Positions 57,697-64,000 of a stretch of DNA of 64,000 nucleotides are shown here, in pieces. Positions within the stretch are counted from its first letter, which is position 1. Each line of letters starts with the position of its first letter. A program made the position numbers and the translations under genes. This DNA is from DASUPK01 sp963736685. Lineage in GTDB: Bacteria; Actinomycetota; Thermoleophilia; Solirubrobacterales; 70-9. The notes under the pieces were generated by a model. The model searched no databases, was not told where the DNA came from, and worked only from the letters and a program-made list of their open reading frames with translations. Location of the stretch: the NCBI GenBank assembly GCA_963736685.1, contig CAVTPZ010000037.1, forward strand, positions 62,001 to 126,000, written 5' to 3'.

Positions 57697-57724
57697 CTGC
57701 TTTCCACGCAAGGCGGCTACTTGG
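57697..57724 (+). repeat. Dispersed 28-bp hairpin repeat, copy 3
   Basis: The core GCTTTCCACGCAAGGC followed by GGCTACTTGG matches copies at 44249 (22 of 28) and 43392 (20 of 28). The stem is kept by a G-T pair where AAGGC replaces AAAGC. A CGAAG follows ten bases later. It lies about 90-110 bp upstream of the IMPase-family gene. Confidence 0.5.
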
Positions 57725-57811
57725 CCGCGGAGGGCGAAGCCGTTTGATCCAAGGGCACGCGGCAGCGCGACCCGTGTGATGGAGTGGGCTGCCGCTCGCG
57801 GGCCCGGCCTT

Positions 57812-58747
57812 ATGGCGAAGCAATCCATCAGAACCCTCGTAACCGACCTCGCCTCCACCCTGCGCGAGGAGGTGCTGCCACGGCTTGGCGCCCACGCCGG
57901 CCGTGCCCACTCGGGATCGGCCGAGGGCGGGGACGTCACCTTCGAGATCGACGAGCACGCCGAGGCCCGGATGGAGGCCTTCCTGGCGGAACGGGCGCCC
58001 GAGGTCTCCTTCTACTCGGAGGATCGCGGGCTGGTCTCCCCGGCCGGTGACCGAGCCGAATGGGTGCTGATCGTTGATCCCATCGACGGCACCCGCCCCG
58101 CGCTGGCCGGTCTCGAGTCGAGTTGCGTCTCAGTCGCCGCCGCGCCCCTGGATTCCGAGCCGACCATGGCCGATGTGCAGGTCGGCTGCGTCCTGGAGCT
58201 GAAGAGCGGCTCGGCGTTCGTCGCCCAGCAGGGCGCCGGCCTCGAGCCGGCGGCCAGCCTCTCGGACAACCGCAGCCTGGAGCGGATGTTCTGGACCTAC
58301 GGCTTCCGCGGACGCCCGGCGCGGGCGCTCGTCGAGGTGCTCGCGGAGCTGATCGACCGCTCCTCGGTGGGCGGCGGGACCTTCGACCTGGGCTCGGCGA
58401 CCTTCGACATGACGCGGGTGGTCACCGGCCAGCTCGACGCATACATCGAGCCGGGGCCGCGGATGATCGATGACGTGCCCGCGGTCCGCGCGGAGTTCGA
58501 GCGGGTCGGCGACGGCGCGGTGCTCAACAACTCTCCCTACGACCTCGCGGCGGCCACCATCTGCCTACAGGAGGGCGGGGCGATCGTCACGGACGCTTAC
58601 GGGCAGTCGCTCGCCGAGCGGCCCCTGCTCGGCTCGAGCCACGAGTTCCAGATGTCCTGCGTCGCCGCCGCCAATGCGGACCTTCACGCTGGAATCTGCA
58701 CGGAGCTTGACGCGGGTATCGAACGACTGCGCGCCGCGTTCTCCTGA
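57812..58747 (+). CDS. Inositol monophosphatase-family phosphatase
   Basis: From ATG 57812 the product is 311 residues (ATG 57779 would add 11). Family motifs are the metal-binding FYSEDRG (Glu), VDPIDGTRPALAGL (DPxDGT, here DPIDGT) and a late Asp in MIDDVPAVRAEF. Members hydrolyse inositol phosphates, fructose-1,6-bisphosphate, PAP or other sugar phosphates. It precedes treT by 46 bp and a GT20 gene, so it might act on a sugar phosphate of that pathway. A dispersed repeat copy lies upstream. Confidence 0.82.
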   Translation: MAKQSIRTLVTDLASTLREEVLPRLGAHAGRAHSGSAEGGDVTFEIDEHAEARMEAFLAERAPEVSFYSEDRGLVSPAGDRAEWVLIVDPIDGTRPALAGLESSCVSVAAAPLDSEPTMADVQVGCVLELKSGSAFVAQQGAGLEPAASLSDNRSLERMFWTYGFRGRPARALVEVLAELIDRSSVGGGTFDLGSATFDMTRVVTGQLDAYIEPGPRMIDDVPAVRAEFERVGDGAVLNNSPYDLAAATICLQEGGAIVTDAYGQSLAERPLLGSSHEFQMSCVAAANADLHAGICTELDAGIERLRAAFS

Positions 58748-58793
58748 CGAGTACTTTTCCGCCCTTGCGCAATCAACTGTCCACGGGGGGCAC

Positions 58794-60032
58794 ATGCTCC
58801 AAGAGGTAGCGCTGGGGTCCAAATCCCTCGCCGACTACACGCACCTCGCCGGCCGCGGTCTCGTCGACGAGATCCGCGAGCTTGCTGAGAACCTGCAGGG
58901 CAAACGGGTCCTTCACGTGAGCGCGACCGCATTCGGCGGCGGCGTCTCGGAGATCCTCTACACGCTGGTCCCGCTGATGCGCGACGTGGGCCTGGACACC
59001 CACTGGCAGATCATCATGGGGCGCGAGGAGTTCTTCAACGCGACGAAGCTCCTCCACAACTCGCTGCAGGGCGACCCAAACACGCTCAGCCCGAACCAGT
59101 GGGAGCTGTTCGACCACTACAACAAGATGAACGCCGACTCACTCGAGGGCGAGTGGGACGTGGTCATCGTCCACGACCCGCAGCCGGTCGGGATGCGGCA
59201 CAGCGCGGCCGACCACGCGAAGAACTGGGTCTGGCGCTGCCACATCGATCTCTCCGAGCCGAATCCGGAGCCGATCGCGCGGCTGCTGCCGCTGATCTCC
59301 GAATACGAGATCACCGTCTGGCACATGGAGCAGTACGTGCCGAAGGGCCTCGACGGCCATGGCGGGGTGCGGATCGTCCCTCCGGCGATCGATCCCCTCT
59401 CCCCCAAGAACATGGCGCTCAGCCCAGACGATGCCGCGTTCGTCTGCAACCAGTTCGGCATCGACGTCGACCGGCCGCTGATCACCCAGGTCTCGCGCTT
59501 CGACCCATGGAAGGACCCGATCGGCGTCATCGACGCCTACCGCCAGGTCACCAAGGAGATCCCGGAGGTCCAGCTCGCGCTGGTCGGCTCGATGGCGACC
59601 GACGACCCCGAGGGCTGGGAGTTCTTCCATCGCACCTTCGAGTACGCCGGATCGGACCCCGACATCAAGATTCTCAACAACCTGAACAACGTCGGCGCGA
59701 TCGAGGTGAACGCCTTCCAGTCGCAGTCCGACGTCGTCATGCAGAAGTCGATTCGCGAGGGCTTCGGGCTGACGGTCGCCGAATCGCTCTGGAAGGGGCG
59801 CCCGACGATCGGCGGTGACGTGGGCGGGATCCCGCTGCAGATCGTGGACGGCGAGGACGGCTACCTGGTCTCCACGCCTGACGAGGCGGCGAAGCGCGCC
59901 ACCGAGATCCTCCAGGACCCTGAGCTGGGCCGGCGGCTGGGCCGGGCCGGCAAGGAGCGCACGCGCGAGCGCTTCCTGACGCCGCGCCTGCTGCTCGACT
60001 GGCTGCGAATCTTCACCGATCTCGACGGCTAG
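58794..60032 (+). CDS. treT: Trehalose synthase TreT-type glycosyltransferase
   Basis: A 412-residue GT4 enzyme from ATG 58794. It shows the TreT pattern: VLHVSATAFGGGVSEILYTL, WDVVIVHDPQPVGMRH, WRCHIDLSEPNPE, PPAIDPLSPKNM, QVSRFDPWKDP and the acceptor-site region QKSIREGFGLTVAESLWKGR. TreT joins NDP-glucose and glucose to give trehalose directly. It sits between the phosphatase and a GT20 gene that begins 29 bp after its stop, so trehalose or a related glycoside is the likely product of the locus. Confidence 0.88.
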   Translation: MLQEVALGSKSLADYTHLAGRGLVDEIRELAENLQGKRVLHVSATAFGGGVSEILYTLVPLMRDVGLDTHWQIIMGREEFFNATKLLHNSLQGDPNTLSPNQWELFDHYNKMNADSLEGEWDVVIVHDPQPVGMRHSAADHAKNWVWRCHIDLSEPNPEPIARLLPLISEYEITVWHMEQYVPKGLDGHGGVRIVPPAIDPLSPKNMALSPDDAAFVCNQFGIDVDRPLITQVSRFDPWKDPIGVIDAYRQVTKEIPEVQLALVGSMATDDPEGWEFFHRTFEYAGSDPDIKILNNLNNVGAIEVNAFQSQSDVVMQKSIREGFGLTVAESLWKGRPTIGGDVGGIPLQIVDGEDGYLVSTPDEAAKRATEILQDPELGRRLGRAGKERTRERFLTPRLLLDWLRIFTDLDG

Positions 60033-60061
60033 CTGAGGCTCGCCTGATACAAACGGGGGGC

Positions 60062-61531
60062 GTGTCCGACAGCCATCCGCTGACAATCGTCTCCAACCGC
60101 GGGCCTGCGGAATTCGGCCTTGACGATCGTGGCAACCGCATCGTTCACCGAGGGGGTGGTGGGCTGGTCACGGCGCTCTCCGGCCTCGTCTCCCACCGCA
60201 ATGCGCTCTGGATCGCCTCGGCGATGACGCAGGAGGACGTGGTCGTCGCGGGCGAGAGCGATGGGCCGGTGTCGATCGATCTGGACGGAATCTCCTACGA
60301 CGTGCAGATGGTCGCCTCGAACCCGTCGGCCTACGACCGCTTCTACAACGTGATCGCGAACCCGATCCTCTGGTTCATCCAGCACTACCTCTGGGACCTC
60401 TCCAACGCGCCCGACATCCGGCAGGCCGAGGTCGATGCCTGGGAGGAGGGCTACAAGGTGGTCAATGACGACATGGCGGCGGCGGTCCTGGGTGCGATCG
60501 ACGGCCAGCAGAACCCGGTGGTGATGCTCCACGACTACCACCTCTACACCTGCCCGGGACTGATCCGCAGCACGCGTCCCGATGCCTTCCTCCACTACTT
60601 CGTCCATATCCCCTGGTCGCAGCCGGACTCTTGGCGGATCCTGCCCAACCGCTGGCGGGAGGCGATCTATCTGAGCATGCTCTCCAACGACATCATCGGC
60701 TTCCACACCACGGCGTATTGCCGGAACTTCCTGCAGTGCTGCCGGGAGCTGATGGAGCTCGAGGTCGACTATGACCGGATGGCGGTCACGCACGAGGGCC
60801 GGGAGGTCTGGGTCCGCGCCTACCCCCTCTCCATCGACACCCAGCGCCTCTACCGGGCGGCCGAGTCCTCAGACGTCGCCTTCTATGAGAAGGAGCTGCT
60901 TCGCCGCCGCCGCGATCACCTGATCATCCGGGTGGACCGCGCGGACCTCTCCAAGAACGTGCTGCGGGGATTCACCGCCTTCGACGTCTTCCTCGAGCAG
61001 CGTCCGGAGTTCCGCGAGAAGGTCACCTTCATCGCGCACCTGCAGCCCTCGCGACAGGACGTCCCGGAGTACGCCGAATACCTGGAGCGCATCGAGGCCC
61101 TGGTCGCGGTCGTCAACCACCGCCACGGCACCACGGACTGGATGCCGATCGACCTGCGGATCTACGAGAACTTCCACGAGGCCGTGGCGCGCTACAAGCA
61201 CTTCGACCTGCTGATGGTGAACTCGCTGTTCGACGGGATGAACCTCGTCGCGAAGGAGGCGCCCGCCGTCAACACCCGCGACGGCGTCGTGATTCTCTCC
61301 GAGAACACGGGCGCCCACGAGGAGCTGGGCGACTGCACGCTCTCGGTCAACCCGTTCGACATCCAGGAGCAGGCCGACCAGATCTACCGCGCCCTGACCA
61401 TGGAGCCCGAGGAGCGCGCGTTGCGCTCCCGCCGCCTCAAGGAGATCATCACCGAGCGCGACCCCGGCGACTGGGTCGACGAGCAGATGGACGACATCCG
61501 CGCGAAGCGGTCGCCGGCGGAGGTTCGCTAG
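60062..61531 (+). CDS. otsA: GT20 family trehalose-6-phosphate synthase-like enzyme
   Basis: A 489-residue protein from GTG 60062. Motifs comparable to OtsA are TIVSNRGPAEF, HRGGGGLVTALSGLV, the active-site loop YDRFYNVIANPILWFIQHY, MLHDYHLYTCPGLIR, YFVHIPWSQPDSW, VDRADLSKNVLRGF (phosphate and sugar-binding Arg and Lys) and FDGMNLVAKEAPA. It should make trehalose-6-phosphate or a related glucoside phosphate from NDP-glucose. It is divergent enough from OtsA that the acceptor is not certain. No OtsB-type phosphatase follows. It ends 4 bp before the convergent cupredoxin gene. Confidence 0.85.
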   Translation: MSDSHPLTIVSNRGPAEFGLDDRGNRIVHRGGGGLVTALSGLVSHRNALWIASAMTQEDVVVAGESDGPVSIDLDGISYDVQMVASNPSAYDRFYNVIANPILWFIQHYLWDLSNAPDIRQAEVDAWEEGYKVVNDDMAAAVLGAIDGQQNPVVMLHDYHLYTCPGLIRSTRPDAFLHYFVHIPWSQPDSWRILPNRWREAIYLSMLSNDIIGFHTTAYCRNFLQCCRELMELEVDYDRMAVTHEGREVWVRAYPLSIDTQRLYRAAESSDVAFYEKELLRRRRDHLIIRVDRADLSKNVLRGFTAFDVFLEQRPEFREKVTFIAHLQPSRQDVPEYAEYLERIEALVAVVNHRHGTTDWMPIDLRIYENFHEAVARYKHFDLLMVNSLFDGMNLVAKEAPAVNTRDGVVILSENTGAHEELGDCTLSVNPFDIQEQADQIYRALTMEPEERALRSRRLKEIITERDPGDWVDEQMDDIRAKRSPAEVR

Positions 61532-61535
61532 AGGC

Positions 61536-61928
61536 TCAGGGCTGCACGGTCACCGTGCCGTGCATGAACGGGTGGAACGAGCAGACGTACGAGTAGGTGC
61601 CGGGCTGCTCCACCGTGACGCTCTTGGTCTGGCCCTTCTCGATCGTGCCGGTATCGAAGCCGCCCTGGTCCGACGAGGTGGCGGTGTGAGCGGTGGAGTC
61701 CTGGTTGGTGAAGGTGACCGTCGTCCCCTTCGCGACCGTCAGGTCCGCAGGGGCGTAGGCGAAATCCTTGATCGACACCGCATCGCCCCCGGACGCCGCA
61801 GCCCCGGAGGAGGCCATCGGGTCCTGGGCGGCCGTGGACGAGTCAGATCCGCCTCCTCCGCACGCGGTCAGGAACAGACAGGCGGCAGCCGCCGCCACGG
61901 CGAGGGTGGCCTTGAGGTTCACGATCAT
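61536..61928 (-). CDS. Cupredoxin (plastocyanin-like) lipoprotein
   Basis: A 130-residue protein. The lipobox is LTAC (C23), then a low-complexity Ser/Ala linker and a single cupredoxin domain with complete type 1 copper ligands: His in DSTAHTATS (H81) and Cys-His-Met in YVCSFHPFMHG (C116, H119, M122). It is a small outward-facing copper electron carrier. Its start overlaps the tatC stop by 4 nt, which places it in the tatA-tatC operon; its own signal is of the Sec lipoprotein type. Confidence 0.92.
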   Translation of the reverse strand: MIVNLKATLAVAAAAACLFLTACGGGGSDSSTAAQDPMASSGAAASGGDAVSIKDFAYAPADLTVAKGTTVTFTNQDSTAHTATSSDQGGFDTGTIEKGQTKSVTVEQPGTYSYVCSFHPFMHGTVTVQP

Positions 61929-62689
61929 CTCTCCTGGGTTGCGGGTCTGGACAGAGGGGTCTCGCCTGGGGTTCCGAAGACGCGCGCGAGGATGATGCTC
62001 GCCTCATAGAGCAGCAACAGGGGCACCGTCTCGATCAGCATCGTCACGGGATCGACCCCCGGAAGCGCGGCAGCGATCACCGCGCAGACGACATAGGCAT
62101 ATCGCCGGTTCGCCGAGAGCTGCGCGGGGGTGATCACCCCAAGGCGAGTGATGGCCAGGATGCCCACGGGGACTTGGAAGACAAGGCCCACCGCCAGCAG
62201 CGTGGTCGTGAGGAAGCTGTAGTAGTCGTGTGCCCTCACCTGGATGTTGAACTGGCCGCTGTTGAAGTCGAGCAGGAACTTGGCCGCTGCCGGGACGACG
62301 ACGAAGTACGCGAAGACGACGCCGGCGATGAAGAGAATGGGGATCAGCACGAGGAGCGGCACGATCACCTGCCGCTCGCGGGGCGCGAACGCGGGGACGA
62401 CGAAGGCGTAGGCCTGGTAGAGGATCACCGGAAGCGAGATCAACAGCGCCGACCAGCCGACGACCGTGAGCGTTGTCGTGAAGGGCTCGGTGATGCCGAA
62501 GGTGATCGGCTCCCGGCCAGCTGGGAGAGGCGCGTTCGCGATCGCCAGCAGCATGTGGTTCTGCCAGAAGCAGAGCGCCAGGGCGACGCCGAAGACCGCA
62601 GCCGAGACAACGAGGCGGTGTCTGAGCTCGTCGAGGTGCTCGACGAGGGTAAGCCGGTCGTCAGGACCGACGGTCTTCAGGCGAGCCAT
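61925..62689 (-). CDS. tatC: Sec-independent translocase protein TatC
   Basis: A 254-residue membrane protein with six helices. It has the family segments LTLVEHLDELRHRLVVSA at the N terminus and a first periplasmic region containing LPAGREPITFGITEPFTT, then AYAFVVPAFAPRERQV. TatC binds twin-arginine signals and with TatA exports folded proteins. tatA lies 8 bp upstream in the same direction. The ferritin-like gene on the other side of tatA carries a Tat signal. Confidence 0.95.
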   Translation of the reverse strand: MARLKTVGPDDRLTLVEHLDELRHRLVVSAAVFGVALALCFWQNHMLLAIANAPLPAGREPITFGITEPFTTTLTVVGWSALLISLPVILYQAYAFVVPAFAPRERQVIVPLLVLIPILFIAGVVFAYFVVVPAAAKFLLDFNSGQFNIQVRAHDYYSFLTTTLLAVGLVFQVPVGILAITRLGVITPAQLSANRRYAYVVCAVIAAALPGVDPVTMLIETVPLLLLYEASIILARVFGTPGETPLSRPATQER

Positions 62690-62697
62690 TGAGCCGA

Positions 62698-62892
62698 TCA
62701 GGCGCTCTCTGAGGAGCGCTGGATCGTTTGAGGCTTCTTCTCCTCGTCATCGTGGTCGCCGCTGACGGATCCCCGGAACTCGCGGATCCCCTTGCCGACC
62801 GAACGGCCGAGCTCCGGGAGACGCTTGGGTCCGAAGACAACGAGAGCGATGATCAAGACGACGAGAACTTCCATTGGTCCGATATTTGGCAT
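62698..62892 (-). CDS. tatA: Sec-independent translocase protein TatA
   Basis: A 64-residue protein from ATG 62892 with ribosome site GAGGAGG. It begins MPNIGPMEVLVVLIIALVVF, then the hinge FGPKRLPELGRSVGKGIREF and a short acidic-basic tail. This is the canonical TatA: a membrane helix, FGP hinge and amphipathic helix. It is first in the tatA-tatC-cupredoxin operon and diverges from a Tat-exported ferritin-like gene across 161 bp. Confidence 0.95.
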   Translation of the reverse strand: MPNIGPMEVLVVLIIALVVFGPKRLPELGRSVGKGIREFRGSVSGDHDDEEKKPQTIQRSSESA

Positions 62893-63053
62893 GCCTCCTC
62901 TACGCCGGGGGAAGCGCGATCGGATCAAACGGCGGGCGATTTCTTTTTCACCTCCAACTGATCCAACGCGGACCGGACTGGCGTAGCGAGGTTCCGAATC
63001 CAAAGGTCGACCCGGCCGGGAATCCTCGGTCCTTCGGCCAGTTAGGAGGCAAC

Positions 63054-63716
63054 ATGGCTGACTCAGCGATTGCGCGAGTCGTCTCGGACCCGGTCTCACG
63101 CCGGCGGTTCATCGGCGTCGGCGGGGGCTCGACGGCGATCGCCGCCTTCGTCGCGGCCTGCGGCGGTGGAGACTCAAACGGCAGCACCAGCACCACGGAG
63201 AGCGCGGCCGCGATCCCGCCGCCGCCCGAAGCACAGTTCGGCAAGGGCGACCTCGGGATCCTCAATTACGCCCTCACGCTCGAGTACCTGGAGACGGCGT
63301 TCTACGGGGACGTCATCAAGAGCGGGCTGTTCTCGGGATCGAGTCTCGAGACCATCCGCAAGTTCGGCGACGAGGAAGCGCAGCATGTGGCGGCGCTGAC
63401 CGCCGCCATCAAGCAGTTCGGCGGCACTCCGGCCACTGCGCCGAAGACGAAGTTCCCGCTGCAGGACGCCAACTCCGTCCTCATGCTGGCTGCCACGGTC
63501 GAGAACCTCGGTGCCGCAGCGTATCTGGGCCAGGCCGGCAACATCCAGAGCCCGGACGTGCTCGCGTCGGCGCTCGCAATTCACTCGGTGGAGGGCCGGC
63601 ATGCCGCGGCGCTCAACACGCTGTTGGGGCAATCGATCGTCCCCGACGGCGCCTTCGCCAAGCCCGCGGCTCCGAGCATGGTGCTCGATTCCGTCATGCC
63701 GTTCATCGTCAGCTAG
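63054..63716 (+). CDS. Tat-exported ferritin-like lipoprotein
   Basis: A 220-residue protein from ATG 63054 (ribosome site AGGAGG). The N terminus has the twin-arginine motif SRRRFIGVGGG and ends in lipobox VAAC, so it is folded before export and then anchored. The mature part is a ferritin-like four-helix protein: ILNYALTLEYLETAFYGDV, DEEAQHVAALTAAIKQF, TVENLGAAAYLG and IHSVEGRHAAALN carry the Glu and ExxH ligands for a di-metal site. Related desiccation-linked proteins exist, but the reaction is unknown. It is followed 26 bp later by a second copy of the family. Confidence 0.87.
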   Translation: MADSAIARVVSDPVSRRRFIGVGGGSTAIAAFVAACGGGDSNGSTSTTESAAAIPPPPEAQFGKGDLGILNYALTLEYLETAFYGDVIKSGLFSGSSLETIRKFGDEEAQHVAALTAAIKQFGGTPATAPKTKFPLQDANSVLMLAATVENLGAAAYLGQAGNIQSPDVLASALAIHSVEGRHAAALNTLLGQSIVPDGAFAKPAAPSMVLDSVMPFIVS

Positions 63717-63742
63717 ACGACTCGGCGAGAAAGGAGAAACAA

Positions 63743-64000
63743 ATGAACGACAGTGAACTCGTCAACCCGGAGCTCGCCGAGGTCGAGATGGAGCCGCTCA
63801 ACCGGAGCGCCCTGTTGCTGAAGGGCGCGATGGCCGCCGGCGCCGTCTACGGACTCGGGATGGTGACGCCGTTCGTCCGCAGCGCTTTCGCTTCATCGGA
63901 CACCGGCGACATCGACATCCTGAATTTCGCCCTGACTCTGGAGTACCTGGAGTCGAGCTTCTACCAGGAGGCGAAGTCCAGGGCCAAGGCGAGCGGTGAC
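63743..64000 (+). CDS. Ferritin-like protein, N-terminal part (runs off the window)
   Basis: The first 86 codons of a gene starting at ATG 63743, with ribosome site AAGGAG. The N terminus has a hydrophobic helix (LLLKGAMAAGAVYGLGMV) preceded by NRSALLLKG, so it is exported or anchored, but no RR motif is seen. DILNFALTLEYLESSFYQEA is the first ferritin-like helix and closely matches the same helix of the upstream gene. The two are tandem paralogs and probably co-transcribed. Confidence 0.82.
   Translation, partial: MNDSELVNPELAEVEMEPLNRSALLLKGAMAAGAVYGLGMVTPFVRSAFASSDTGDIDILNFALTLEYLESSFYQEAKSRAKASGD

Overview
The window reads as chromosomal DNA of a very GC-rich actinobacterium, most likely of the class Thermoleophilia (Solirubrobacterales-like). 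This assignment is inferred from protein style, very high G+C, frequent GTG/TTG starts, chains of genes overlapping by 4 nt (ATGA/GTGA), and the combination of a system II cytochrome-c maturation cluster fused to heme genes, TreT-type trehalose synthesis and Tat-exported ferritin-like proteins. No rRNA, CRISPR array, prophage or insertion sequence is visible. The content is ordinary housekeeping and metabolism with several local oddities.

Layout. 1-4.3 kb: 3' end of rarA, a structured intergenic region with two perfect hairpins, an aldehyde dehydrogenase, and two tandem secreted paralogs. 4.3-12 kb: a co-directional ccmABCD-hemA-hemC-cobA/hemD run followed by a SAM hydroxide adenosyltransferase and birA. 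12-15 kb (minus): a large DEAH helicase with an acidic insert, followed by a frameshifted PaaI-type thioesterase. 15-19 kb: TlpA-like lipoprotein, NfeD and SPFH proteins, GNAT, GalT-like and an unknown protein. 19-22 kb (minus): TAP-type hydrolase and a CPA2 antiporter. 22.3-29.8 kb: tRNA-Arg(CCU), a universal stress protein, and a tightly overlapped histidine-utilisation operon (hotdog protein-hutH-hutU-def-hutF-hutI) in which a peptide-deformylase homologue sits where hutG would be expected.

30-40 kb: OatA-like acyltransferase/SGNH protein, a PhoX-like secreted protein, a glycosyltransferase-methyltransferase-membrane protein operon, a second large membrane protein, and pyrE flanked by two related membrane-anchored proteins. 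41-48 kb: epimerase, L,D-transpeptidase, a small secreted protein between two copies of a short dispersed repeat, an ABC-2 drug/polysaccharide exporter pair, an RDD-CPBP fusion, a HAD hydrolase and MscS. 48.7-57.5 kb: class A PBP, thiL, a degenerate M28-like membrane protein, and a response regulator-histidine kinase-HtrA operon. 57.8-61.5 kb: IMPase-family phosphatase, TreT and a GT20 (OtsA-like) enzyme. 61.5-64 kb: a tatA-tatC-cupredoxin operon transcribed away from two ferritin-like genes, of which the first carries a Tat lipoprotein signal.

The best candidates for something new are the deformylase embedded in the hut operon (possible replacement of HutG), a dispersed ~28-bp hairpin-forming repeat seen in three good copies, the acidic-insert helicase, and the membrane M28-like protein that has lost its metal ligands.
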